Shown piece by piece: positions 1 to 8,372 of a stretch of 64,000 nt of DNA. This stretch comes from Lentibacillus sp. Marseille-P4043 (GTDB taxonomy: Bacteria > Bacillota > Bacilli > Bacillales > Amphibacillaceae). Made by a program: the position numbers and the translations under genes. The DNA is taken from the NCBI RefSeq assembly GCF_900258515.1, contig NZ_LT984884.1, positions 1,796,549-1,860,548 on the forward strand. The letters are read 5' to 3'. The notes below the pieces were generated by a model. It was not told the origin of the DNA. It saw only the letters and a program-made list of their open reading frames with translations, and ran no database searches. Position 1 is the first letter of the stretch; each line of letters begins with the position of its first letter.

Positions 1-298
1 GGAAGTATTACCTTTTGGCTGGGAAGTAACGGAGGCAAACATTGCTGCATTGGACTGTACACCTACCTTACGAAAAGAAAAAAACAGTCCATTTATTTCG
101 GACAATGGCAATTATATTCTTGATTGTAAATTTCCTTCTATTAAACAGCCAAGAGAACTTCATGAACAATTAAAGTTGATCGTTGGGGTTGTTGAAACAG
201 GGTTATTTTGTGACATGACAGAAAAAGTAATTGTAGTAAAAAATGGACAAATCGAATGGTTAACGAAAAAAGATGCTCGGGGGAATAAAAATGAATGA
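1..298 (+). CDS. rpiA: Ribose-5-phosphate isomerase A, C-terminal part (gene starts before the window)
   Basis: RpiA interconverts ribose 5-phosphate and ribulose 5-phosphate in the cytoplasmic pentose phosphate pathway. The reading frame is open from base 2, and the 98 visible residues carry family motifs: EVLPFGW at the left edge, PTLRKEKNSPFISDNGNYILDC-like text around residues 20-40 (the DNGN segment is typical), and VVETGLF followed by a V/I-rich strand near the end. About 130 N-terminal residues should lie upstream. The stop overlaps the next start (ATG at 291) by 8 bases, so it is translationally coupled to the sugar kinase. With the hexulose-phosphate synthase two genes on, which releases or uses ribulose 5-phosphate, it suggests a pentose/hexulose phosphate operon. 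Confidence 0.9.
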   Translation, partial: EVLPFGWEVTEANIAALDCTPTLRKEKNSPFISDNGNYILDCKFPSIKQPRELHEQLKLIVGVVETGLFCDMTEKVIVVKNGQIEWLTKKDARGNKNE

Positions 299-1241
299 CG
301 TAATTACGATTGGGGAAGCGATGATTGCATTTGATCCTGGTTCAACAGGTCCGATGAAATTTGTCAATACATTTGAAAAGAAAATTGGCGGGGCGGAATT
401 AAATCTAGCTATTGGTTGTGCCCGACTTGGCTTAAAAGCTGGTTACATTAGCAAACTGGGAAATGATGAGTTTGGTAAGTATATCCAAACATTTGCCCGT
501 GGGGAAGGGATCGATGTTTCACAGGTTGATCTTGTTGATGGGTACCCTACATCACTAAACTTTAAGGAAATAATGGAGGATGGAAGTGTTCGAACTTTTT
601 ATTATCGTGATAAGTCGCCAACACTAACCATGACTCCGAATGATTTAGATGAGACTTATTTCCAACAGGCAAAAATTCTGCATATCACTGGAATATTTCC
701 AGCAATTGATGAGCAGAATATTGCCATTATGAACCGGTCGATTGAACTGGCAAAAAAACACGGGTTGAAAATATCTTTTGATCCAAATATCCGTTTACGC
801 ATGTGGAGCAAGGAAAAAGCGCGTGACGTATTATCGGATATTTTGCCTCAAGTCGATATCCTGCTTGCTGGGGATGAAGAAATGGAGATCATTATTGGCG
901 AAAGTGAGCCAGAAGCAATTATTGAGAAAGCAAAGGAACTCGGTATCTCATTCATTGCGGTAAAACAGGGTGAGACAGGATCTGTTGGGTATTATAATGG
1001 AGAAATCGTGACAGCGCCAGCAGTCAAAGCGACTAAAGTGGTTGATACGGTTGGTGCAGGGGATGGATTTAATGCAGGAATTTTGTATGGTATTTTACAA
1101 GGTTGGCCATTAGCGAAAACAATGCACGTTGCCAATACGATAGGTTCGATGGTTGTAGGCGTAAAGGGTGATAATGAAGGTTTACCATATTATGAAGATG
1201 TTCAAGAAAAACTTGGGGAAAAAGAGCGGATTGAACGATAA
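291..1241 (+). CDS. PfkB-family sugar kinase, probably 2-dehydro-3-deoxygluconokinase-like
   Basis: A cytoplasmic ATP-dependent sugar kinase of the ribokinase/PfkB fold, 316 residues, the usual length. The first signature region is at about residues 33-60 (GGAELNLAIGCARLG, then GNDEFG). The C-terminal signature DTVGAGDG is at about 252-259, with the catalytic Asp at 258. The overall sequence resembles 2-keto-3-deoxygluconate kinases (KdgK), but PfkB substrates cannot be read from motifs, and fructose or tagatose-type substrates remain possible. An in-frame ATG exists at 273, but the GGGGG ribosome binding site at 278-282 sits correctly only for the ATG at 291. Gene order rpiA-kinase-hexulose phosphate synthase suggests one pathway feeding ribulose 5-phosphate. 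Confidence 0.82.
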   Translation: MNDVITIGEAMIAFDPGSTGPMKFVNTFEKKIGGAELNLAIGCARLGLKAGYISKLGNDEFGKYIQTFARGEGIDVSQVDLVDGYPTSLNFKEIMEDGSVRTFYYRDKSPTLTMTPNDLDETYFQQAKILHITGIFPAIDEQNIAIMNRSIELAKKHGLKISFDPNIRLRMWSKEKARDVLSDILPQVDILLAGDEEMEIIIGESEPEAIIEKAKELGISFIAVKQGETGSVGYYNGEIVTAPAVKATKVVDTVGAGDGFNAGILYGILQGWPLAKTMHVANTIGSMVVGVKGDNEGLPYYEDVQEKLGEKERIER

Positions 1242-1256
1242 ATAGGGGGTGTTACC

Positions 1257-1877
1257 GTGGAATTACAATTAGCGTTAGATCGTTTAACAAGAGATGAATG
1301 CATACAAATCGTGAAGGAAACAGAACACGCGATTGATCGGATTGAAGTAGGTACTGGAGTAATTAAAGAATACGGAATGGCGATTGTTCGGGAAATGAAG
1401 GAGCTTTTCCCAAACAAGAAAATTGTCGCTGATATGAAAACTTGTGATGCGGGTAAACATGAAGCGCGCCAAGCATTTACAGGTGGGGCAGATATCACAA
1501 CGGTAATGGCGTTTTCTTCGGATTTGACAATTAAAGATACACTTGATATTGCCAAACAAACAGGTAACCAAGTGATGATTGACTTATTAGAGGTACATGA
1601 CAAAGAGCGAATCAAAGAATTACTAGATCTTGGAGTGGAGTCTGTAAGCCTTCATGTTGGGAAAGATAAACAAACAGAAGGAAACTTCAATACGGACCTA
1701 TTTTCACTGGTGAAAGGGTTGGACGTTGACGTAACAGTTGCCGGAGGAATTAATTTGAACACGTTACCTGTGATTATTCTGGAAAAGCCTGATACTATCA
1801 TTGTCGGAAGTGCAATAACAAAAGCAGAAAATCCTGGTGAAGTAGCAAGTGAAATGCGGAAATTAGTTCAAATGTGA
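1257..1877 (+). CDS. hxlA: 3-hexulose-6-phosphate synthase / orotidine decarboxylase superfamily
   Basis: A (beta/alpha)8 enzyme of the OMP decarboxylase suprafamily, 206 residues. The metal/phosphate motif DMKTCDAG is at residues 59-66; the KT-x-DAG spelling is typical of 3-hexulose-6-phosphate synthase, which aldol-condenses formaldehyde with ribulose 5-phosphate (or runs in reverse). The C-terminal phosphate-binding text VAGGIN and IIVGSAIT is present. 3-Keto-L-gulonate-6-phosphate decarboxylase is the main alternative. Translation starts with GTG 7 bases after a GGGGG ribosome binding site, 15 bases after the kinase stop. The usual partner, 6-phospho-3-hexuloisomerase, is not in the window and might lie upstream. 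Confidence 0.82.
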   Translation: MELQLALDRLTRDECIQIVKETEHAIDRIEVGTGVIKEYGMAIVREMKELFPNKKIVADMKTCDAGKHEARQAFTGGADITTVMAFSSDLTIKDTLDIAKQTGNQVMIDLLEVHDKERIKELLDLGVESVSLHVGKDKQTEGNFNTDLFSLVKGLDVDVTVAGGINLNTLPVIILEKPDTIIVGSAITKAENPGEVASEMRKLVQM

Positions 1878-1881
1878 GAAC

Positions 1882-1909
1882 GGGACATAGGGACAGGTTG
1901 CTTGTCCCA
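1882..1909. repeat. GGGACA palindromic repeat, copy 1
   Basis: An imperfect palindrome with GGGACA at both ends and an internal GGACAGGTT, 5 bases after the hxlA stop. The reverse complement matches the copy at 2055 (split by the insertion sequence) and that at 52655, so copies 1 and 2 form a convergent pair. Confidence 0.75.
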
Positions 1910-1993
1910 CCATTTATTTACAAAAAACGTAATGTATATGGAAAAATCTCTGCAGTGAGGTATGGGTTATTATCAAGTGTTTAAGATAGAACA

Positions 1994-2028
1994 AAGCACC
2001 ATAGAGGGTGACGCCTCTACGGTGCTTT
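1994..2028 (+). terminator. Rho-independent terminator of the rpiA-hxlA operon
   Basis: AAGCACC-ATAGAGG pairs with CCTCTA-C-GGTGCTT across a GTGACG loop, followed by a T-rich tail. It lies 117 bases after hxlA with no gene between. Confidence 0.88.
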
Positions 2029-2054
2029 TATTTCTATCGTCCTTCACACACAAT

Positions 2055-2073
2055 TGGGACAAGAAACCTGTCC
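2055..2073. repeat. GGGACA palindromic repeat, copy 2, left part
   Basis: TGGGACAAGAAACCTGTCC is interrupted at 2074 by the insertion sequence. The rest of the palindrome resumes at 3801 after a second copy of AACCTGTCC. Removing the element and one duplication restores a repeat nearly identical to 52655-52682. Confidence 0.8.
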
Positions 2074-3791
2074 GAGGCCACTGAAATAGTACCCTTTTTA
2101 TAACGCACATTTCGGGATCTAAGCAGATTTTTTTTGATTTTCTCTATTTTTGTCGGTCCATTTCAAGATAATGGTAATAAAAATAGAATTAGACCCGTTT
2201 TTAGAGGATAGTATCTTCGCTATCCTCTTTAAATTAACTGCTAATGCAGTTAATTTTGCTTGTAATTCCATGCTTCTTAGACCGTACCCCCTGGCACGAT
2301 CTAATCCGTGGAAATTCTTCATCTCACCATTTTTCCATTCTTGGCAAGACCTGTTCCGATATTTTTCTTTAAATTCATCCGTCTTTTGCTCTTGGCTGTA
2401 TTCGTAAAATTCAGGGGTGTTTATCCCTATCTCTAAAATTCTACCAACAGTTTTACCCGAGAAGCATTGCTCCCTTAACGGACAATTTCTACAGGTTTCT
2501 CTATCAAAATAATATCGATAGGTTTCCTTTCCATCCTTTCTCTTTTTGTAGACTTTTCTCTCTGTTTTATTCCCCTGAGCACAGAACCATTCATCCGAAT
2601 CTTTATTGTAACTGTATAATTCCTCATCAATTTTATAAGCCATCTCACTTACTGGTATGTATGGTTTCGCCCCAACTTCTTTTATTTTATCAAGGATTGG
2701 CTTTTTAAAATATGCTTTGTCACCGTAGACCTCATCTATAACTATTCCGCTTTTTCGTGTTTGTTCTAGTAACTCATTAAACATCGTTCCGTCAACATAG
2801 GCACCATCACGAACATTAACTGCCGTAATGATTCTGTCTTCTGTTGTAATCATAAATTCTGTTTTGTAGCCAAAGAAATGGGATGTTTTACTTTTGTGAC
2901 CAACTCTTGCATCTTGGTCTACTAGTGAACGAACGCCTTTTTGTTCCAAAAATTTAGGGTCCTTCAGAATTTCCTTCGCCATGTTTAGCACTTCTTTTGT
3001 TTCTGGTGCACTTTCCACATCTACTGTTTTTTCTACATTCGCGATGGTTTCTTCAAGGTAGGATTTCATTGTTTTCTTGGCTTCTTTATGATCCTCTATT
3101 TCTTTATAGTCTGGTATTTCTTGATTTATCTTTTCAGGTACCTCACCGTTTTCTTTCTCAACGATTTTAAATAGCTTTTTTGCGAGATGCTTCATCACTC
3201 TTTCTACAGTACACTTAAAGGTGTTCGCTTCCGAGTGTGTTGTATCGATGCTTAATCCGGATCCTCCTAAAATGCCTTTTTCAACACTTTGTCCGATGCT
3301 TTCTGTGATGATATCATCGACCGTAAAATTCCCCTCTAATTTCTCTTTGCGGAATTTCGTCAAAAGGCTTGGATGTGGTAAGTCATCTTCTGGGTTAATG
3401 CCTAGAAAATACATGTGGGCAAGGTTCAGTGAAGCCTCTTCTATAATTCGCACATCCGATAAATCATAAAGGTATTGTAGTACTAAAAGTTTTACCATGA
3501 ACTCTGGCTCTTTCGCTGGTCTACCATAATGTTTACAATAGGTTTTTTCGAGTAGTTCGTTGATAAAGCTAAAATCTACCTCATCGCGAAGTATTTTAAG
3601 TATATGATTTTCAGGAATTTTACTGTATAATACGGAATAGATGCTTAATTGCATATCTTTGTCTTTAAGCATGAAAATACCCCCAGTTTGGTTGATGGTT
3701 TCTTTGCAGTTCTATTATACCAAATTTTAGGGGTGTTTTTTTAGCTTTTATTAAATTATCGAATTTTCAGAGTGACTTTTTCAGTGGCCTC
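2074..3791. mobile_element. IS1182-family insertion sequence, complete, 1718 bp, with 9-bp target duplication
   Basis: The left end GAGGCCACTGAAATAGT and the reverse complement of the right end, GAGGCCACTGAAAAAGT, match at 16 of 17 positions, with the first 13 identical. The element is bracketed by AACCTGTCC at 2065-2073 and again at 3792-3800, a 9-bp direct repeat. It carries one intact transposase gene. Length and architecture fit the IS1182 family. The perfect flanks suggest recent insertion. Confidence 0.9.
2119..3672 (-). CDS. IS1182-family DDE transposase
   Basis: A 517-residue transposase that would move the enclosing element. The N-terminal third is the DUF772-type domain found in IS1182/IS5-like transposases. 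The likely catalytic acidic residues are D143 in SIDTTHSEAN, D318 in DEVYGDKA, and the Glu of YGLRSMELQAK near residue 480. A Cys cluster (CRNCPLREQC) lies in the C-terminal half. The frame is uninterrupted from ATG to stop, so the enzyme may be active. Start and stop both lie within the inverted repeats. Confidence 0.93.
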   Translation of the reverse strand: MLKDKDMQLSIYSVLYSKIPENHILKILRDEVDFSFINELLEKTYCKHYGRPAKEPEFMVKLLVLQYLYDLSDVRIIEEASLNLAHMYFLGINPEDDLPHPSLLTKFRKEKLEGNFTVDDIITESIGQSVEKGILGGSGLSIDTTHSEANTFKCTVERVMKHLAKKLFKIVEKENGEVPEKINQEIPDYKEIEDHKEAKKTMKSYLEETIANVEKTVDVESAPETKEVLNMAKEILKDPKFLEQKGVRSLVDQDARVGHKSKTSHFFGYKTEFMITTEDRIITAVNVRDGAYVDGTMFNELLEQTRKSGIVIDEVYGDKAYFKKPILDKIKEVGAKPYIPVSEMAYKIDEELYSYNKDSDEWFCAQGNKTERKVYKKRKDGKETYRYYFDRETCRNCPLREQCFSGKTVGRILEIGINTPEFYEYSQEQKTDEFKEKYRNRSCQEWKNGEMKNFHGLDRARGYGLRSMELQAKLTALAVNLKRIAKILSSKNGSNSIFITIILKWTDKNRENQKKSA

Positions 3792-3810
3792 AACCTGTCC
3801 CCGCGTCCCA
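3792..3810. repeat. GGGACA palindromic repeat, copy 2, right part with target duplication
   Basis: AACCTGTCC (3792-3800) duplicates 2065-2073, and CCGCGTCCCA finishes the palindrome. It abuts the stop codon of the minus-strand ABC binding protein at 3812. Confidence 0.8.
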
Positions 3811-3811
3811 A

Positions 3812-4810
3812 TCACTCTACAAAACTTGTATTCACAAATCCTGTGAAATCTGGCTTCTCCTTCAAAAACTTCAAATCATAGGAGGAGTTACCGAATTGTT
3901 GGATTACCTCTGGGTCCATATCGTAAACAAAATTGGTTCGCTTCCAGGCATTTTCCATTACATCATGCTCTATTTCCTGTCCAGTAATATCTGCAATTCC
4001 ATTTATTGTGATCGTGATTGCTTCATCGGGATTTTCGTTTATATATTCAACTGCCTCTTTGTGGGCATCAATCAGTTTGGTTACAAGCTTCTGGTCATCT
4101 TCAGCCAATTCTGATGTGGTGACAAATACGGCAGCTGGCAGGTTTTTACCAAAAGAGATTTCATCTGAATCGACAACAACATTTGCATCTGCTTTTGCTT
4201 CCAAAACAGATCCCCATGGTTCTGGTGCTGTGGCAACGTCGACATTGCCACTTTCGAACATGGATTGATATTGTGCTGGCTTGCCTGTTACGTGTTTCAT
4301 GCTTCCGCCAACACGGTCAGATGTAATCCCTCTTTCCTTCATGTATGTTTCAAACTGAACATCGTGTGTACAGCCAACTCGCGGGGAAATGAAGGTTTTT
4401 CCTTCGATATCTTTGACAGATTTTACGCCACTATCTTTACGTGAAACAATCACTGTTCCGCCAGTTGAAGATGCTGCTATTACTTGAACATCAACACCAG
4501 AAATGAAGTTATTCATCGCTGGACCCGGACCAACAAGCCCACCTTGGATTTCCCCTGTTGCCAAAGCTTTCATAAAAGTAGATCCATCTGGGAATGTACG
4601 ATATTCCACATCGACATCTTCACCTAGATGTTTTTCATACATTTCTTTTTCTTTTGCTACCATTGCTGGTGCGTGATTAAGGTTTGGAAAATAACCGATA
4701 ACGATTTTTTCCTTTTTGCTTCCGTCATCAGATGATGCTTGCGAATCATTGCCACATGCACCTAGAATGAGTAAAAAACTCATGAACAGAAAAACAATGC
4801 TTTTTTTCAA
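3812..4810 (-). CDS. ABC transporter substrate-binding lipoprotein, sulfonate/nitrate/taurine type (SsuA-like)
   Basis: An extracellular solute receptor anchored by a lipid, 332 residues. The signal peptide ends in the lipobox LGAC with lipidated Cys19. The mature part opens with the KIVIGYFPNLNHAP strand typical of the SsuA/TauA/NrtA family and contains GLVGPGPA and APEPWG segments. The start is TTG, 8 bases after GGAGT; no ATG fits better. It is the third gene of a permease/ATPase operon and ends one base short of the palindrome that holds the insertion sequence, so the operon terminator may have been displaced. The ligand is unproven: the operator upstream of the operon points to sulfur compounds, but riboflavin precursors, nitrate or other small anions are possible. 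Confidence 0.85.
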   Translation of the reverse strand: MKKSIVFLFMSFLLILGACGNDSQASSDDGSKKEKIVIGYFPNLNHAPAMVAKEKEMYEKHLGEDVDVEYRTFPDGSTFMKALATGEIQGGLVGPGPAMNNFISGVDVQVIAASSTGGTVIVSRKDSGVKSVKDIEGKTFISPRVGCTHDVQFETYMKERGITSDRVGGSMKHVTGKPAQYQSMFESGNVDVATAPEPWGSVLEAKADANVVVDSDEISFGKNLPAAVFVTTSELAEDDQKLVTKLIDAHKEAVEYINENPDEAITITINGIADITGQEIEHDVMENAWKRTNFVYDMDPEVIQQFGNSSYDLKFLKEKPDFTGFVNTSFVE

Positions 4811-4846
4811 GATGATTACTCCTTTCTTTTTGAGAACAGCCTTTTA

Positions 4847-5608
4847 TTATGCTGCTTCTTCCAATCCCCAGCGTTTTAGTACTTTATTTTCAATTCGTTG
4901 AAAAACAAATTGATCGACAACGGAGCCGATGACACCGATGATAATGATTATCCCAATTACGAGACTCATATTGTTAAAGTCGGATGCATAGCTGAGTGTG
5001 TATCCTAGTCCTGGGCCTGTGCTTAGTAATTCCGCGGCCATTAGTGCTCGCCAGCTAAATGCCCATGCTAGTCTCACACCTGTCACCGCATGTGGGATAG
5101 CTGCCGGGATGACAACTTTAAAAAATAAATCCATTCCCCTTGATCCCATTGTTCGTGCTGCTTTTAAATAAATTGGTGCGACATTTTTGATGCCAATCCG
5201 CATATTCATCGTCATGACAAACGTACCGCCAATAATGACGACAAAAATGATCGCTGTTTCGCCAAATCCAAACCAGATAATAGCAAGCGGCACCCAAACA
5301 ATACTCGGAACACTTTGCAATGCTAGAATCATCGTCCCTAGCGTTTCGTCGGCTGTTTTAACTTTGGCAAGCAAAACGCCAAGGATAGTGCCAATCACTA
5401 ATGAGATAGCAAGGCCGATAAGTAAATGACGGAAACTTGCTAGAATATCATACACAAGTGTCATGTCTCGGAGCCCATCATAAATGGATTCGGCAACAGA
5501 TAATGGACTTGGTATCATCGATTCAGGCCAGAAACCGATTAGCACGACACCTTGCCAGATCAGGATGAGCGAAACGAAAAACAGTATACGTTTAATTGCT
5601 ACCGGCAT
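4847..5608 (-). CDS. ABC transporter permease, SsuC/TauC type
   Basis: An integral membrane permease of the binding-protein-dependent type, 253 residues with about six hydrophobic segments. The EAA coupling loop reads near ARTMGSRGMDLFFKVVIPAAIPH, where the ATPase docks. The start ATG has GAGGAG 7 bases upstream and overlaps the ATPase 3-prime end by 17 bases, so the two are coupled. It should form the channel for the adjacent lipoprotein. Confidence 0.88.
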   Translation of the reverse strand: MPVAIKRILFFVSLILIWQGVVLIGFWPESMIPSPLSVAESIYDGLRDMTLVYDILASFRHLLIGLAISLVIGTILGVLLAKVKTADETLGTMILALQSVPSIVWVPLAIIWFGFGETAIIFVVIIGGTFVMTMNMRIGIKNVAPIYLKAARTMGSRGMDLFFKVVIPAAIPHAVTGVRLAWAFSWRALMAAELLSTGPGLGYTLSYASDFNNMSLVIGIIIIIGVIGSVVDQFVFQRIENKVLKRWGLEEAA

Positions 5609-6374
5609 GTTGCAACTCCTCTTTCATCACGTTGTCTATTTCGGTTTTTAAAATAGCCATTACATCCTCTTCTAAATTAGCTATCTCTTTTTGTGGACGT
5701 GGCCGTTGTAAATCAACCTTGAAATCAGAAATGATGGTTCCCGGTCTTGCGCCCATAACAATGACACGATCCGATAGTTTGATAGCTTCACGAATGCTGT
5801 GTGTGACAAAAACAATTGTCTTTCTGTTAGCAAGCCAGATTTTTTCCAGTTCTTCTTGTAATACGTTTCTTGTCTGTTCATCCAGTGCACCGAATGGTTC
5901 ATCCATTAACAGAAGCTTGGAATCCATCGCAAGTGCTCTAGCAATCGAGACACGCTGCTGCATCCCACCGGAAAGCTCGTGTGGATAATGGTCGGCAAAC
6001 TGGCTGAGGTGGACCATTTTCAAAAAATGTGTGGCGGTGTCTGCTTGTTCTTTTTTCCCCATTCTTTTTCTGAGTGGAAACATCACATTTTCTTTGACCG
6101 ACATCCAAGGAAAAAGCGCTGCCTCCTGGAAAACCATGCTTTTGTCTGGTCCTGGATCTTTTATTTCACTGTTGTCCAGAAGTACCGTGCCAGCAGTTGG
6201 TTTGGTCAGCCCAGCCGTAATCGAAAGAAGCGTTGATTTGCCGCAGCCAGAAGGTCCTAATAGGGAAACAAATTCTCCTTCTTCAATGGATAGATTAATA
6301 TCATTTAATACCAATAACGGCTGCTCAGTTCCACGCTGAAATGATTTGGATATGTCATTTATTTTTAAAAACAT
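5592..6374 (-). CDS. ABC transporter ATP-binding protein, SsuB/TauB type
   Basis: The cytoplasmic ATPase of the importer, 260 residues. Walker A GPSGCGKST is at about 40-48, the Q-loop lies in MVFQEAALFPW, the signature is LSGGMQQR, Walker B is LLLMDEPFGALD, and the H-loop is FVTHS. An upstream in-frame GTG (6383) lies inside the GGAGGTGAT ribosome binding site, so ATG at 6374 is the start. It is the first gene of the operon, downstream of a good sigma-A promoter that overlaps a perfect 10-bp inverted repeat. Confidence 0.9.
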   Translation of the reverse strand: MFLKINDISKSFQRGTEQPLLVLNDINLSIEEGEFVSLLGPSGCGKSTLLSITAGLTKPTAGTVLLDNSEIKDPGPDKSMVFQEAALFPWMSVKENVMFPLRKRMGKKEQADTATHFLKMVHLSQFADHYPHELSGGMQQRVSIARALAMDSKLLLMDEPFGALDEQTRNVLQEELEKIWLANRKTIVFVTHSIREAIKLSDRVIVMGARPGTIISDFKVDLQRPRPQKEIANLEEDVMAILKTEIDNVMKEELQHAGSN

Positions 6375-6395
6375 AGCGATCACCTCCGTTTAATC

Positions 6396-6430
6396 CCTAT
6401 AATTCCTATTAGTTTTATATGAATTATAGG
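6396..6430 (-). promoter_or_regulatory. Inverted-repeat operator of the ABC operon (CymR-like)
   Basis: CCTATAATTC (6396-6405) and GAATTATAGG (6421-6430) form a perfect 10-bp inverted repeat around a 15-bp AT-rich spacer. The site begins just downstream of the -10 box and would block transcription. The sequence resembles the AT-rich palindromes bound by the cysteine regulator CymR in Bacillales. That identity is inference; the symmetry is seen directly. Confidence 0.6.
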
Positions 6431-6431
6431 T

Positions 6432-6460
6432 ATTGTACCATGGTTATCTGTCTTTTCCAA
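6432..6460 (-). promoter_or_regulatory. Sigma-A promoter of the ABC operon
   Basis: On the minus strand, TTGGAA (6460-6455) and TACAAT (6437-6432) are 17 bases apart, near consensus. Transcription would begin inside the adjacent inverted repeat. Confidence 0.65.
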
Positions 6461-6496
6461 TAGGCGAATGACGGATAGCGAAGCGTAAATGGGATA

Positions 6497-6529
6497 AAAA
6501 AATCCTGGAAAGACCGGTATCTTTCCAGG
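6497..6529 (-). terminator. Terminator of the BCCT transporter gene
   Basis: CCTGGAAAGA and TCTTTCCAGG pair perfectly around a 6-base loop. On the minus strand the stem is followed by ATTTTTTTA. Confidence 0.88.
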
Positions 6530-6546
6530 TAGTTCTCTTTCATTAT

Positions 6547-8034
6547 TTATTCTTTTTCTTCATTTTTCACTTCATTATTCAGTGCTTTAAATAATGCGAT
6601 TACCATCAAAATCATCACAAAGGAAAACGGCAGTGCAGCAATAATAATGGTATTCTGAATCGCAGTTAATCCACCGACATACAGCAAAATAAGTGCAACA
6701 GCAGATTGAGCGATACCCCAGATAACTTTTACCTTATTCGGCGGTATGAGGGAACCATTTGTTGACTGCATACCCAGTACGAATGTTGCTGAATCTGCAG
6801 AGGTAATAAAGAATGATGCAATGAGCAATATTGCAATGACAGATAGGATGAGCGGTATTGGCAACTGATCAAACATGTTAAATAACACGAGCTCTGTTGA
6901 ATATTGCGTCAAATCAACACCACTGTTCTGCACATTTCCTGCTGTCGTACCGAACACTGCATACCAGATCGAGATAAAAAAGGTCGGTACAACCATCACG
7001 CCGATTAGAAATTGACGGATCGTACGTCCACGTGATACACGAGCGATAAACATCCCGACAAATGGTGCCCAGGATATCCACCATGCCCAAAAGAAAATGG
7101 TCCAGCCGTCAAGCCATTCCCGATTATCACCTTCAAGGGGAGCAGATTGAAAACTCATTTCCACAATATGCTGCATATACCAACCGAATGTCTCGGTAAA
7201 CATGTTTAAAATCAACAATGTTGGTCCAACGATCAACACGACAATTAGCAGTAATACAGCAAGTACCATGTTGGTATTGGATAAATATTTAATCCCTTTA
7301 CTCAAACCGGTCCATGCTGAGATAAGAAATAAAATGGTGACGACAGCTATAATCAAAAATTGGGATGTAAACCCAATATCGACACCGAATAAATGGGAAA
7401 GCCCACCGTTAATTTGCACAGCACCGAAGCCAAGCGATGTGGCGACTCCGAAGACCGTGGCAAAAACAGCAAGTACATCAATCAAAATACCAAGTGGACC
7501 ATTCATTTTGTTGCCGAACAATGGCTTCAATGTTGCGGAAATTAAACCAGGTTCTCCTTTGCGAAATTGAAAAAATGCCAAGGCCAAAGCAATAATGCCA
7601 TACATCGCCCAAACATGAACACCCCAGTGTAGATAGGAGTATGCGAGTCCTTGCTTGAATGCAGCTTCCGAACCAACTTCCGCTGAAGGAGAGTCAACAG
7701 CATAGTTGAATAGTGGTTCAGCGGCTCCGTAAAAAACTAAACCGATTCCCATTCCTGCTGAGAACAACATAGCTATCCATGTTGGCGTAGAGAAATCCGG
7801 CTTTTCATTGTCCTTTCCGAGACGAATTTTTCCATATGGACTAATTGAAATGATAACAGATAGGATAACCAAAGCGGACATGAGCAGTAAGTAATACCAC
7901 CCAAATGATGTAGAAACGAATGCTTTTATGTTACCAGATATCGTTTCGAATTGTTCTGGAAACGTTGCACCGAAGATAACCGTTAATACAACTAAAAGTA
8001 ATGTGATATAAAAAACTCTTGAAACTTTCTTCAT
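6547..8034 (-). CDS. BCCT-family transporter, glycine betaine/choline type (OpuD-like)
   Basis: A sodium-coupled secondary transporter for quaternary ammonium osmolytes, 495 residues with about 12 membrane helices. The diagnostic BCCT segment FFWAWWISWAPFVGMFIAR lies near residue 330, and the Trp-rich substrate pocket and GMGIGLVFYGAAEP segment near residue 100 are present. The start ATG follows an AAGGGGGG ribosome binding site. It is a single-gene unit with its own terminator. Glycine betaine is the usual substrate in Bacillaceae; choline or carnitine are alternatives. It fits a salt-tolerant lifestyle. No regulator is adjacent, and I see no clear promoter in the 200 bases upstream. Confidence 0.9.
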   Translation of the reverse strand: MKKVSRVFYITLLLVVLTVIFGATFPEQFETISGNIKAFVSTSFGWYYLLLMSALVILSVIISISPYGKIRLGKDNEKPDFSTPTWIAMLFSAGMGIGLVFYGAAEPLFNYAVDSPSAEVGSEAAFKQGLAYSYLHWGVHVWAMYGIIALALAFFQFRKGEPGLISATLKPLFGNKMNGPLGILIDVLAVFATVFGVATSLGFGAVQINGGLSHLFGVDIGFTSQFLIIAVVTILFLISAWTGLSKGIKYLSNTNMVLAVLLLIVVLIVGPTLLILNMFTETFGWYMQHIVEMSFQSAPLEGDNREWLDGWTIFFWAWWISWAPFVGMFIARVSRGRTIRQFLIGVMVVPTFFISIWYAVFGTTAGNVQNSGVDLTQYSTELVLFNMFDQLPIPLILSVIAILLIASFFITSADSATFVLGMQSTNGSLIPPNKVKVIWGIAQSAVALILLYVGGLTAIQNTIIIAALPFSFVMILMVIALFKALNNEVKNEEKE

Positions 8035-8239
8035 GAAGCCCCCTTGAATATTTTGACATTATGAAATTAACATTACCAAACCTCAACATGCAATGCAATT
8101 TTCAGAAATGCGTTTATCTTAAATGTTTATATATATGTTGGTGCTGTTATGCTAGGAAATCCCAGAAATAGCCATGACAGGTGACCGAAAACGTGATAAA
8201 GTAGAAACATAACAAAAAAAGAAATCTGCATATGTTGCA

Positions 8240-8281
8240 GGAGAGGTTCGAAATTCCATCCCTCGATAAAAAACTAAGGAG
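8240..8281 (+). promoter_or_regulatory. PreQ1-I riboswitch upstream of queCDE
   Basis: GGAGAGGTTC is followed by CATCCCTC and then by ATAAAAAACTAAGGA, the class I preQ1 aptamer: P1 of GAGGG-type pairs plus the A-rich pseudoknot tail. A transcription terminator follows directly. Ligand binding should switch off queuosine precursor synthesis. Confidence 0.92.
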
Positions 8282-8286
8282 TCGAA

Positions 8287-8318
8287 AACAACACGCTGCT
8301 TAGTGTTGTTTTTTTGAT
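8287..8318 (+). terminator. Attenuator of the PreQ1 riboswitch
   Basis: AACAACAC pairs with GTGTTGTT, followed by TTTTTT, between the aptamer and queC. It is positioned as the expression platform. Confidence 0.85.
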
Positions 8319-8372
8319 GGAAAAATTGTTGAAGCTCTTCTTTTTGAGATGCAAAAGAGAGGGGAAATGAAA

